Source: Thermomicrobiaceae bacterium (GTDB lineage Bacteria; Chloroflexota; Chloroflexia; Thermomicrobiales; Thermomicrobiaceae). Taken from it: a DNA stretch of 37,297 bases. This document shows, piece by piece, positions 31,005-37,297 of the stretch; the stretch's first letter is position 1, and every line of letters begins with the position of its first letter. Location: positions 1 through 37,297 of the forward strand of contig SLMJ01000183.1 in assembly GCA_007133615.1 (NCBI GenBank), written 5' to 3'. The notes below the pieces were generated by a model, which was not told where the DNA came from, ran no database searches, and saw nothing but the letters and a program-made list of their open reading frames with translations. The position numbers and the translations under genes were made by a program.

Positions 31005-32140
31005 CAGCTCTCCTTGCCGTGGGCATGCCAGGGTTCGCCGACGCATACGTCCATGACGCGCGCGCTTCGGATCAACGGGTGGCTGATTGGAACGTGCCGT
31101 GGACCTCTTGTCGCAACCACGAGCGGAACCGATGTCATATCGGTACTGGACTGACCCATCGGATCCCGACTAATCGACACCATCCGGTTTGTCTCTCCTT
31201 CGGCGAGGAGATCCACTGCGTAGGTGCCCATCATTGTTCCGAGGGCTCGATCGCGTGCCGTAGGTTCACCGCCTCGTTGCAAGTGGCCGAGCACAACTGA
31301 TCGGACTTCCTGCTCCAACTGTTGGGACAGCTCGTGTTCCAGCCATGATCCGATTCCGCCGAAGCGCTTCTGATACCACTCATCGCCAATCGTCTCGTAG
31401 ATCGCACGGCCGTCGACAGGTTGGGCACCCTCGGCGATGGCGATGATCGTGAAGTAACTTCCGAGCCGGGCACGCCGCTCGATTTTGTCTTTGATGCTGT
31501 CCATGTGGAATGGCAGTTCGGGGATGAGAATAATGTCTGCGCCGCCAGCAACGCCGGCGTAGAGCGTGATCCACCCGGCGGTTCGGCCCATCAGCTCGAC
31601 GATCATCACACGGTGATGGCTTTCCGCCGTCGTGTGGAGCTTATCGATCGCTTCGGTAGCCGTGGTAACCGCGGTATCGAAACCGAACGTCACTTTCGTT
31701 CCACGCACGTCGTTGTCAATCGTCTTGGGTATCCCGATGACCTGAACGCCCTTGCGGGAGAGTTCGTTGGAAATGGACATGGTGCCGTCGCCACCGATTA
31801 CGACCACTGCGTCGATTTCGAGGTCCTGGAACCGTTGAATCACGTCATCGGAGTGGTCGCGTGGGGCGTCCTCACCGGCACTCGTGTTCTGAAAGGAGAA
31901 CGGGTTGCACCGGTTGCTTGCCCCCAGAATTGTCCCGCCTCGGGGCAGGATCCCTCGTACTGATGAGAGGTTTAGCTCCTCGAACTCGCCGGTGATGCAG
32001 CCCTCGAAGCCGTTGCGGAACCCGATCACGCTCCAGCCGTGGTCGAGGATCGCGGACTTCGTGACCGCCCGGATGACGGCGTTGAGACCTGGCGCGTCAC
32101 CACCGCCGGTCAGTATTCCGATCCTGCGTATTTCGCTCAT
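31004..32140 (-). CDS. pfkA: 6-phosphofructokinase
   Basis: This 378-aa PfkA-family enzyme phosphorylates fructose 6-phosphate in glycolysis. It has 'TGGGDAPGLNAVI' (11-23), the donor site GGDGT with G119 in the position that is Gly in ATP-using and Asp in PPi-using enzymes, and 'PKTIDND' with K139 and catalytic D142. Gly plus Lys is the group III combination known from ATP-dependent actinobacterial enzymes, so ATP use is expected. 'MGRTAGW' and 'LGHLQRGG' are also conserved. The start at 32140 follows GGGGGAAG. It is translationally coupled to the AIR-synthase-fold gene. Confidence 0.94.
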   Translation of the reverse strand: MSEIRRIGILTGGGDAPGLNAVIRAVTKSAILDHGWSVIGFRNGFEGCITGEFEELNLSSVRGILPRGGTILGASNRCNPFSFQNTSAGEDAPRDHSDDVIQRFQDLEIDAVVVIGGDGTMSISNELSRKGVQVIGIPKTIDNDVRGTKVTFGFDTAVTTATEAIDKLHTTAESHHRVMIVELMGRTAGWITLYAGVAGGADIILIPELPFHMDSIKDKIERRARLGSYFTIIAIAEGAQPVDGRAIYETIGDEWYQKRFGGIGSWLEHELSQQLEQEVRSVVLGHLQRGGEPTARDRALGTMMGTYAVDLLAEGETNRMVSISRDPMGQSSTDMTSVPLVVATRGPRHVPISHPLIRSARVMDVCVGEPWHAHGKES

Positions 32141-32215
32141 CCACTTCCCCCTCGCGCGGCTCAAATTCACAGATAAAGGTCACGCCTGTCGGCGGCGTCG
32201 ATTCATGTTTATGGC

Positions 32216-32224
32216 TGCTATAAT
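32216..32224 (+). promoter_or_regulatory. Extended -10 promoter for proS
   Basis: TGC-TATAAT (32216-32224) is a perfect extended -10 element. The -35 region (around 32196-32201) is poor, which is tolerated with an extended -10. It points at proS and predicts a leader of about 205 nt. Confidence 0.6.
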
Positions 32225-32230
32225 CCGCAC

Positions 32231-32435
32231 GACGACGGAACGATCCGTGGTCATGCGGATCTTGCTGGCACTCGTTCCCCATTCTACATGGGAATATTGT
32301 CGGCACATCGACTCTGCAAAGCCAGAAAAGGCGGACACGTAGTGTCGGTGCCGCCGAGCTGATGTGGAAGCCTTAAACGCGGTTGGGCGTCGGTAAGAAA
32401 CGCGCAAACGAACAACCTGACGGAGGTGGCAGGCT
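32231..32435 (+). promoter_or_regulatory. Structured 5' leader of proS
   Basis: The leader contains a nested hairpin, GGAAC-GATCCG (32237-32247) with CGGATC (32256-32261) and GTTCC (32274-32278). A competing hairpin, TTCCCCAT (32275-32282) with ATGGGAA (32288-32294), uses the same bases. Further down, GGCG-GACAC pairs with GTGTC-...-CGCC around 32331-32358, and ACCT (32415-32418) can mask the AGGT of the ribosome site (32424-32427). Two mutually exclusive helices suggest regulation. T-box hallmarks were not found. Confidence 0.35.
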
Positions 32436-33887
32436 ATGGTTTCGGATCGCGGCTACGTTGAAGAACTGGCCGATGTTGAGGACGATTTCGATCGCTGGTA
32501 CGTCGAAGTTGTCCGTAAGGCCGAAATGGCTGATGATTCGCCAGTTCGCGGAACCCGGATTATTCGTCCGTACGGGTTTGCCCTCTGGGAGAACATCCAG
32601 CGCCAGCTCGATGACCGGATCAAGGCGACCGGCGTTGAGAATGCCTACTTCCCGCTCTTCATTCCCAAGAGCATGCTGGAACGGGAAGCGGAGCACGTTG
32701 AAGGCTTCGCACCAGAGGTTGCCTGGGTTACCCATGGTGGCAACAAGAAGCTCGAAGAACCGTGGGCCGTGCGCCCGACATCCGAAGCAATCATCTGCCC
32801 GATCTATTCCCGCTGGGTTCAGTCCTATCGCGATCTTCCGATTCTGATCAATCAGTGGTCCAACGTCGTCCGCTGGGAAGAGCGGCCACGTGCGTTTCTG
32901 CGCACGGTTGAGTTCCTCTGGCAGGAAGGGCACACCGCGCATTCCTCTCTCGACGAAGCCGAGGAGCGGACGCTACAGATGCTCGAAGTCTATCGCGATC
33001 TTTGCGAGACCGAACTTGCCATTCCGGTCGTACCGGGGCTCAAGAGTGATTCAGAGAAATTCGCCGGAGCGCTCCGGACCTACACGATCGAAGCGATGAT
33101 GGGCGGCAAGCACTGGGCGCTGCAATCGGCGACCTCCCACAATCTCGGAGATCACTTCGGTCGGGTCTTCGACATCGAGTTTCTGGATAAGCAGGGGGAA
33201 CGACATTTCGCATTCAACACGAGCTGGGGACTGAGCACGCGAATCGTTGGTGCAGTCATCATGGTTCACGGCGACGAGCGCGGTCTGAAAATGCCGCCGC
33301 GTGTTGCTCCGACCCAGGCCGTTATCGTGCCGATCTGGCGGAAAGACAACGAGCGTGCGGATGTCGAGGCAGCCGTTGAGCGTGTCAGAAGCTCTCTCGG
33401 AACCGATCTGCGCGTGAAGGTTGATCTGCGGGACGACAAGACCCCGGGCTGGAAGTTCAACGACTGGGAGCTCAAGGGTGTACCGGTTCGGATCGAGCTC
33501 GGTCCACGGGATATTCAGAACGAGCAGGTAATGGTTGTTCGTCGGGACACCGGTGAGAAGCAGGCAGTGCCAATGGCAGAACTCCCGGGTGTGCTGCCAA
33601 CCCTGCTCGATGAAATCCAGGCGAACATGTATGAGAGCGCCCGGAAGATGCTCGAAGAGAAGTCCGAACGCGTCACCGATTACGCTCGCCTCAAGGAACG
33701 CGCTGCGGGTAACGAAGGGTTCTCCTACGTGTACTGGTGCGGCAGTGAGGAGTGCGAGGACAAGGTCAAAGCGGAGACACACGCGACGATTCGCTGTATT
33801 CCGTTGGAGCAGCCGGGTGAGAGTGGTCCATGCATTGTCTGTGGAACCACAAGCGATACAGAAGTTATATTCGCTCGAGCGTACTAG
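32436..33887 (+). CDS. proS: Prolyl-tRNA synthetase, archaeal/eukaryotic type (ProS type 3)
   Basis: ProS charges tRNA-Pro with proline. The 483-aa length without the bacterial editing insertion, the C-terminal zinc-like domain (a CGSEEC pair and a CIVC pair near 437-472) and a terminal Tyr (ARAY) mark the archaeal-type enzyme. Class II motifs are present: 'RPTSE', motif 2 'VRWEERPRAFLRTVEFLWQEGHTAH' in short blocks, and motif 3 around 'HGDERGLKMPPRVAPTQ'. A GGAGG site is 9 nt from the ATG. It has its own promoter and a structured leader. Confidence 0.96.
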   Translation: MVSDRGYVEELADVEDDFDRWYVEVVRKAEMADDSPVRGTRIIRPYGFALWENIQRQLDDRIKATGVENAYFPLFIPKSMLEREAEHVEGFAPEVAWVTHGGNKKLEEPWAVRPTSEAIICPIYSRWVQSYRDLPILINQWSNVVRWEERPRAFLRTVEFLWQEGHTAHSSLDEAEERTLQMLEVYRDLCETELAIPVVPGLKSDSEKFAGALRTYTIEAMMGGKHWALQSATSHNLGDHFGRVFDIEFLDKQGERHFAFNTSWGLSTRIVGAVIMVHGDERGLKMPPRVAPTQAVIVPIWRKDNERADVEAAVERVRSSLGTDLRVKVDLRDDKTPGWKFNDWELKGVPVRIELGPRDIQNEQVMVVRRDTGEKQAVPMAELPGVLPTLLDEIQANMYESARKMLEEKSERVTDYARLKERAAGNEGFSYVYWCGSEECEDKVKAETHATIRCIPLEQPGESGPCIVCGTTSDTEVIFARAY

Positions 33888-33896
33888 CGCAGTGCT

Positions 33897-34517
33897 GTGA
33901 CACAGGATCAGCGCCGGATCTTTGTCTATAAGCCACCGGAGGGCGATCATCGCCCTGAGCCCGACCCGGACGAGGGAACGGATCGGTTTCAGACTGTGGA
34001 CGATGGCCAGGACCTCGGTGTCTGGCTGTTCGGGCCGGTCGGGGCTGTCCTGGTCTGGCTTGCTACCCTGCTGATTACCGTTCCGGTGGCCGGGGTTGCG
34101 CTTCTGATACTGCCCGAGCAGTACGGGGTTCTCCTGGCCGGACTTGGTACCTGGCTGGTGCTCGGCCTCATCATTATCCACTGGTGGATTCCACCCGCTC
34201 ATCAGGAGCTGCGCCACTCAGAGGGCATTGCCATAGCTGGATGGCATGTTCTGGCAACCGCCGGGACAAGCGCAGTGTTTGCCTGGATCCTCCTGTTTCC
34301 CGACGGCAGACGACCGGTGTTCACGATGGAAGATGTTCTGCCGCTTGTGGTTATCTGCGGGATCCTTCTGGTAATGTTCTCCACCGTGTTCACGCTCCTC
34401 CGGGGTCATCTGCCCGGACGTGGCCTGAGATACGCATGGACGGTTCTCTGTATGCTGGCGGTCTGGATGTCACTCTGGCTTGTCGCTGCGCACGGCGGGC
34501 TTATTCAGGCCGGATAG
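33897..34517 (+). CDS. Hypothetical membrane protein, about five helices
   Basis: I do not recognise this 206-aa protein. A charged cytoplasmic N-terminus (1-42) is followed by about five hydrophobic helices (roughly 46-72, 78-96, 113-131, 145-166 and 180-200). It starts with GTG 9 nt after proS, so it is likely cotranscribed with it. No motif suggests a function. Confidence 0.7.
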   Translation: MTQDQRRIFVYKPPEGDHRPEPDPDEGTDRFQTVDDGQDLGVWLFGPVGAVLVWLATLLITVPVAGVALLILPEQYGVLLAGLGTWLVLGLIIIHWWIPPAHQELRHSEGIAIAGWHVLATAGTSAVFAWILLFPDGRRPVFTMEDVLPLVVICGILLVMFSTVFTLLRGHLPGRGLRYAWTVLCMLAVWMSLWLVAAHGGLIQAG

Positions 34518-34645
34518 CGTTTTCCTGTCAGAATCGAAAAAACGGAGTGGTACGACGATTGCGTTAGCCTCGCTCGGCCGATGCACGGTGTGACGGCCGG
34601 CAGGGTAACGATGTCAGGGCCAATAAGTACGAGGAGCTCAATCAC

Positions 34646-34840
34646 GTGATCTTTCTTACGGTCTTTATTCTTTCATTCATCTCAGCCGACTTTCTGATCA
34701 CTGGATCCGTAACAAATACCTGGATCGGAATTGCAATACTCACTGGAGTCGTCACAGCGGGAGTGCGACAGATGGTATTCTCCCTTTTCGGGCGACGGTC
34801 GCGGCACGGCGAACCGAAACACGATTTGAGGCAATCGTGA
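34646..34840 (+). CDS. Small membrane protein, 64 aa
   Basis: This 64-aa protein has two hydrophobic stretches (about 2-20 and 24-42) and a basic tail (RRSRHGEPKH). The GTG start has GAGGAG 9 nt upstream. The stop TGA overlaps the ATG of the next small membrane gene (TGATG). Family not recognised. Confidence 0.6.
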   Translation: MIFLTVFILSFISADFLITGSVTNTWIGIAILTGVVTAGVRQMVFSLFGRRSRHGEPKHDLRQS

Positions 34841-35028
34841 TGAACTGGAAAGCCAATCTCATATTCGTCGCAGTGTTCTTGCTGGTGTTTGCTGCATTCA
34901 GCTGGTGGGACCAGGGCTCGATTGCCTGGCCAATGATGATCGGCGGCGCGGTAGGTGCAGCAGTCGGCTTGCTGGTCGCGTCGTTCCTGAAGCGTCGGAG
35001 ACAACAACAACCTCAGGATCGTTTGTAG
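34840..35028 (+). CDS. Small membrane protein, 62 aa
   Basis: This 62-aa protein has two membrane helices (about 5-22 and 29-49), a Trp-rich turn between them and a basic, Gln-rich tail (LKRRRQQQPQ). ATG 34840 uses the last base of the preceding stop, so both small proteins are probably made together. GTG 34837 is a possible alternative start. Function unknown. Confidence 0.6.
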   Translation: MNWKANLIFVAVFLLVFAAFSWWDQGSIAWPMMIGGAVGAAVGLLVASFLKRRRQQQPQDRL

Positions 35029-35172
35029 GACCGCTCCCTGGTTCACGAAGGGTGAATCTGAACAAAGGCGATATCTCCTCCGAAAGCGCAAGATGTGCTA
35101 GTGTGTCGGGAGACACGCACGACAATATGCGCTTGGTCGAGCCTTATACGTTCGGCCCGAGAGGAGCTCAGA

Positions 35173-36297
35173 ATGGCGGGATCACACCACATCTCCGTCG
35201 ACGCCTACGCTGCACTTTGGGAACAGGCAGAACGCGGTCATAACCGCTGGCATGAAGCGATTCCGCCGATTGCGGAAGTTGAACCAGGCGATACTGTGAG
35301 TATCGAGACACTGGACGCGATTGACGGCCAGCTAACCCCCCGCAGCGATCACTCTGATGTCGCATCAGTTGATCTCGGACGAGTTCATCCGCTGACTGGC
35401 CCAATCTACATCAAAGGCGCTGAACCAGGTGATTTGCTTGAGATCAAGTTGCTGGATGTTGAGGCTGATCCCTGGGAGAACTGGGGATTCACCGCTGAAG
35501 TTCCGAACTTCGGTTTCCTCCGAGATCTCTTCCCCGATCCGTTTCTGGTTCACTGGCAACTACTCGATGACTACTACGCTGAGTCCGACCAGATTCCGGG
35601 TGTCCGGGTACCCTATAGTCCGTTCGCCGGCATCATGGGACTGGCGCCATCCCGCGAGTTGCGTGAGACGACCATCAGCCGGGAGCAGGATCTGATTGAT
35701 CGAGGCGGAATGTGCATGCCGCCAGATGCTGCCGGAGCAATACCGGGCGGTGACATTGCCACCGAAGCGCTTCGCACCATTCCACCCCGTGAGACCGGCG
35801 GCAACACCGATATCAAGCAGCTTACTCCCGGCTCCAGCCTCTATCTTCCGGTCCATCAGTCAGGCGGGCTCTTCTCGACGGGTGATGTTCATTACGCACA
35901 GGGAGACTGCGAAGCCTGCGGAACAGCGATTGAGATGCGCTCAGTGGTTCATGTTCGGTTCAAAGTCCACAAGGGGCTTGCAGAAAGCCGGAACATCCGG
36001 TTCCCGCAGTTCTCACATGACAATTACTTCGCAAGTACCGAGATGGCGGTGCCTCGACGGTTCTACGCGACGACCGGGATGCCGATTCACCCGGATGGCC
36101 GAAATGAGGCCGAAGATCTTTCGCTGGCTGCCCGAAACGCGCTGATTTCGATGATCGACTATCTGGAGCACCGCGGCTATTCCCGGCAGCAGGCCTATGC
36201 GATCTGCAGCGTTGCGGTTGATCTCAAAGTCAGCCAGGTCGTTGACGCGCCGAACTTCATCGTCTCGGCGGTGCTGCCGCTGGATATCTTTGTATAG
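35173..36297 (+). CDS. Acetamidase/formamidase family protein
   Basis: This 374-aa protein matches the FmdA/AmdA family, which hydrolyses short amides to ammonia and the acid. Family blocks include 'HPLTGPIYIKGAEPGDLLEI' (near 75-94, in short blocks), 'PFAGIMGLAP', 'TGGNTDIKQL' and 'GDVHYAQGDCEACGTAIE' around 242-259, where classical enzymes have 'QGDGExxGxAIE'. The start at 35173 has GAGAGGAG upstream; a 26-residue in-frame extension was discarded. It is the last gene before a strong bidirectional hairpin. No urea or nitrogen-transport gene adjoins it. Confidence 0.9.
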   Translation: MAGSHHISVDAYAALWEQAERGHNRWHEAIPPIAEVEPGDTVSIETLDAIDGQLTPRSDHSDVASVDLGRVHPLTGPIYIKGAEPGDLLEIKLLDVEADPWENWGFTAEVPNFGFLRDLFPDPFLVHWQLLDDYYAESDQIPGVRVPYSPFAGIMGLAPSRELRETTISREQDLIDRGGMCMPPDAAGAIPGGDIATEALRTIPPRETGGNTDIKQLTPGSSLYLPVHQSGGLFSTGDVHYAQGDCEACGTAIEMRSVVHVRFKVHKGLAESRNIRFPQFSHDNYFASTEMAVPRRFYATTGMPIHPDGRNEAEDLSLAARNALISMIDYLEHRGYSRQQAYAICSVAVDLKVSQVVDAPNFIVSAVLPLDIFV

Positions 36298-36330
36298 CTC
36301 CAGAAGCTGCAACCTGTTTTCGGGAACAGA

Positions 36331-36360
36331 AAACCGGTGGCTCGAATGAGTCACCGGTTT
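36331..36360. terminator. Bidirectional terminator hairpin between the amidase and the tRNA genes
   Basis: AAACCGGTGGCTC (36331-36343) pairs with GAGTCACCGGTTT (36348-36360), a 13-bp stem with one G-T pair and a GAAT loop. The plus strand ends in TTTC, and the minus strand in TTTTCTGTT, so it can stop both the amidase and the tRNA-Ser transcripts. Confidence 0.8.
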
Positions 36361-36374
36361 CGCATCAAGCGTTC

Positions 36375-36465
36375 TGGCGGAAGGGGAGGGATTCGAACCC
36401 TCGAGGGCTATTAACCCTACGCGATTTCCAATCGCGCGCACTAGGCCAGACTATGCGACCCTTCC
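36375..36465 (-). tRNA. tRNA-Ser(GGA)
   Basis: On the minus strand GGAAGGG pairs with CCCTTCC, followed by discriminator G and encoded CCA (36375-36377). The anticodon stem CGCGA/TCGCG encloses TTGGAAA, anticodon GGA (codons TCC/TCT). A long variable arm (AGGGTTAATAGCCCT), identical to that of the neighbouring tRNA-Ser, is the class II hallmark. Confidence 0.95.
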
Positions 36466-36495
36466 TGGATTGTGGACGGCCTCGGTGGGACCGTG

Positions 36496-36584
36496 TGGCG
36501 GAGAGGGTGGGATTCGAACCCACGAGGGCTATTAACCCTACCGCTTTTCGAGAGCGGCACCTTAAACCACTCGGACACCTCTCC
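36496..36584 (-). tRNA. tRNA-Ser(CGA)
   Basis: On the minus strand GGAGAGG pairs with CCTCTCC, discriminator G, encoded CCA (36496-36498). The anticodon stem CCGCT/AGCGG encloses CTCGAAA, anticodon CGA (codon TCG). The long variable arm is as in the adjacent tRNA-Ser(GGA), with which it shares a 30-nt spacer and probably a transcript. Confidence 0.95.
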
Positions 36585-36607
36585 GCAGAAAATTGTGGCA
36601 GCCAGCC

Positions 36608-36640
36608 AACAAAAATGCAAGGCGATGGACGCCTTGCATT
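36608..36640 (-). terminator. Rho-independent terminator of tRNA-Arg
   Basis: AATGCAAGGCG (36614-36624) and CGCCTTGCATT (36630-36640) form a perfect 11-bp stem with a 5-nt loop. Read on the minus strand it is followed by a TTTTTGTT tract, so it should end the tRNA-Arg transcript before the two tRNA-Ser genes. Confidence 0.88.
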
Positions 36641-36651
36641 CCCGTACTCTG

Positions 36652-36724
36652 TACGCCCGGCAGGACTCGAACCTGCGACCTTTTGGTCCGCAACCAAACG
36701 CTCTATCCACTGAGCTACGGGCGC
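36652..36724 (-). tRNA. tRNA-Arg(GCG)
   Basis: On the minus strand GCGCCCG pairs with CGGGCGT (one G-T pair), discriminator A, no encoded CCA. The anticodon stem TTTGG/CCAAA encloses TTGCGGA, anticodon GCG (codon CGC). The D stem GCTC/GAGC and T arm GCAGG/CCTGC are intact. Most bacteria read CGN with an ACG anticodon edited to inosine, so GCG is notable. Confidence 0.92.
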
Positions 36725-36763
36725 ATATGTATCGAACGATTCCATGTGAATCGAACACCTGAA

Positions 36764-36792
36764 ACAATACCACAGTGCGGTATCACCTTCAA
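36764..36792 (-). promoter_or_regulatory. Promoter of tRNA-Arg
   Basis: On the minus strand TTGAAG (complement of 36787-36792) and TATTGT (complement of 36764-36769) are 17 bp apart, with predicted transcription start about 33 nt before the tRNA. Confidence 0.5.
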
Positions 36793-36797
36793 TGCCG

Positions 36798-36813
36798 GAT
36801 TGGCCCGCCAATC
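36798..36813. repeat. Perfect inverted repeat upstream of the tRNA-Arg promoter
   Basis: GATTGGC and GCCAATC (7-bp arms, 2-nt centre) lie 5 bp upstream of the -35 box of the tRNA-Arg promoter. It could be a regulator or architectural-protein site. The surrounding stretch 36725-36950 holds no gene that I can see. Confidence 0.35.
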
Positions 36814-36950
36814 GTATTAGATTCATAGCGAATGCTGATGTAGGCTTGATTACATCTCGCGTCACCGTTCAGTGGCACGATTGTTACCCGACAGGCCATG
36901 ATCGAGAGACAGGCAGAACGCATTACCGTTTAGAGAGATGCAACCTGGTT

Positions 36951-37297
36951 ATGAGTGCTTCGCGAAGTCGATCCCGAAAAGATGAGAACAGCTGGCTTAG
37001 CGGGCGGATCCTCTGGATTGTCGGAGGCATCCTCGCGCTGATCATTCTTGCGCCGATTCTTATTGGTTTCTTTGATGATAACGGTACTCCGGAAGTTCTT
37101 CAGGGCCATGTGGAGGAGATGCCGGATGAAGGTCGGGATCATGTTCCCGACGGCACCGAAGTTGAATATGAATCCGATCCGCCGACATCAGGGCCGCATT
37201 ACGCCAGGTGGGCAAACGCCGGTATTCACAATCAGGATCCGCCACCGGATGAGTTGCTGGTCCACAATCTCGAGCACGGGCACGTCGTGATCTACTA
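36951..37297 (+). CDS. DUF3105 family membrane protein, truncated by the window end
   Basis: The frame from ATG 36951 is open to the end of the window (115 codons). A cytoplasmic N-terminus with Arg/Ser (1-20) leads to a membrane helix (about 21-40). The extracytoplasmic part then shows DUF3105 marks: 'EGRDHV', 'VEYESDPPTSGPHYARW' (67-83) and 'LLVHNLEHGHVVIY' (101-114). Conserved His residues of this family suggest metal binding. The rest of the domain lies outside the window. Function is not established. Confidence 0.88.
   Translation, partial: MSASRSRSRKDENSWLSGRILWIVGGILALIILAPILIGFFDDNGTPEVLQGHVEEMPDEGRDHVPDGTEVEYESDPPTSGPHYARWANAGIHNQDPPPDELLVHNLEHGHVVIY

Noticed and set aside
32231-32435. 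T-box leader of proS
   Set aside because: No AGGGTGGNACCGCG-like antiterminator was found. The nearest match (CGGTGCCGCCG) lacks the UGG needed to pair with the tRNA end.
1-37297. CRISPR array, insertion sequence, prophage or integrative element
   Set aside because: No regularly spaced repeats, transposase, integrase or phage gene was found, and the tRNA genes show no adjoining direct-repeat scars.

Overview
The window looks like a chromosomal segment of a GC-rich bacterium, most likely a Chloroflexota member close to Thermomicrobia/Sphaerobacter. This is an inference from several things seen together: Tat-type and Sec-type lipoproteins with very acidic Asp/Glu linkers, a polysaccharide deacetylase carrying two 'FPDTG...FGFP...QYFERA' repeats that are common in Chloroflexota, an archaeal-type prolyl-tRNA synthetase, DUF3090 and DUF3105 proteins, and tRNA-Arg(GCG). 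There are no phage genes, insertion sequences, CRISPR arrays or integration scars. It reads as ordinary core and metabolic genome rather than a mobile island.

Layout. 1-3172: the end of an oligopeptide ABC ATPase (D type), a second ATPase (F type), a divergent dihydrodipicolinate-synthase-family lyase and a D-threonine-aldolase-like PLP enzyme, probably one catabolic operon. 3196-6326: a tightly overlapping queC-queE-queD-folE2-queF operon that makes preQ1 from GTP, with a 10-bp hairpin across the queC start. 6512-8641: an MMPL/RND exporter. 8687-10530: a divergent F420-type oxidoreductase and a NodB-like deacetylase. 10585-13396: a lipoprotein sugar dehydrogenase, tRNA-Thr(CGT) with a strong terminator, and an LCP cell-wall ligase lipoprotein. 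13397-14153: a 757-nt gene-free promoter region. 14154-18167: a peptide-type ABC importer (binding protein plus two permeases, no ATPases). 18249-20160: a divergent SMP-30 lactonase and uronate-dehydrogenase-like pair that could act in sequence on a uronate. 20338-23696: a surface deacetylase, a YjbR protein, a pentapeptide-repeat protein, an ABM-like protein and an unknown small protein. 23702-26945: RNase Z, a gamma-glutamyltransferase-family enzyme and DUF3090. 27163-29983: tandem paralogous glycosidase-like surface proteins with different membrane anchors. 29985-32140: 6-phosphofructokinase translationally coupled to an AIR-synthase-fold protein. 32216-36297: proS behind a structured leader, small membrane proteins and an acetamidase/formamidase. 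36375-36724: three tRNA genes on the minus strand. 36951-end: a truncated DUF3105 membrane protein.

The best candidates for new biology are regulatory or contextual. They are the start-codon-occluding hairpin of the queuosine operon, the structured proS leader with mutually exclusive helices, the PFK/AIR-synthase-fold coupling, the duplicated acidic-linker glycosidases with swapped anchors, and the non-canonical DHDPS-family enzyme next to a D-threonine-aldolase-like enzyme. I did not find a clear-cut unknown defence or mobile system.
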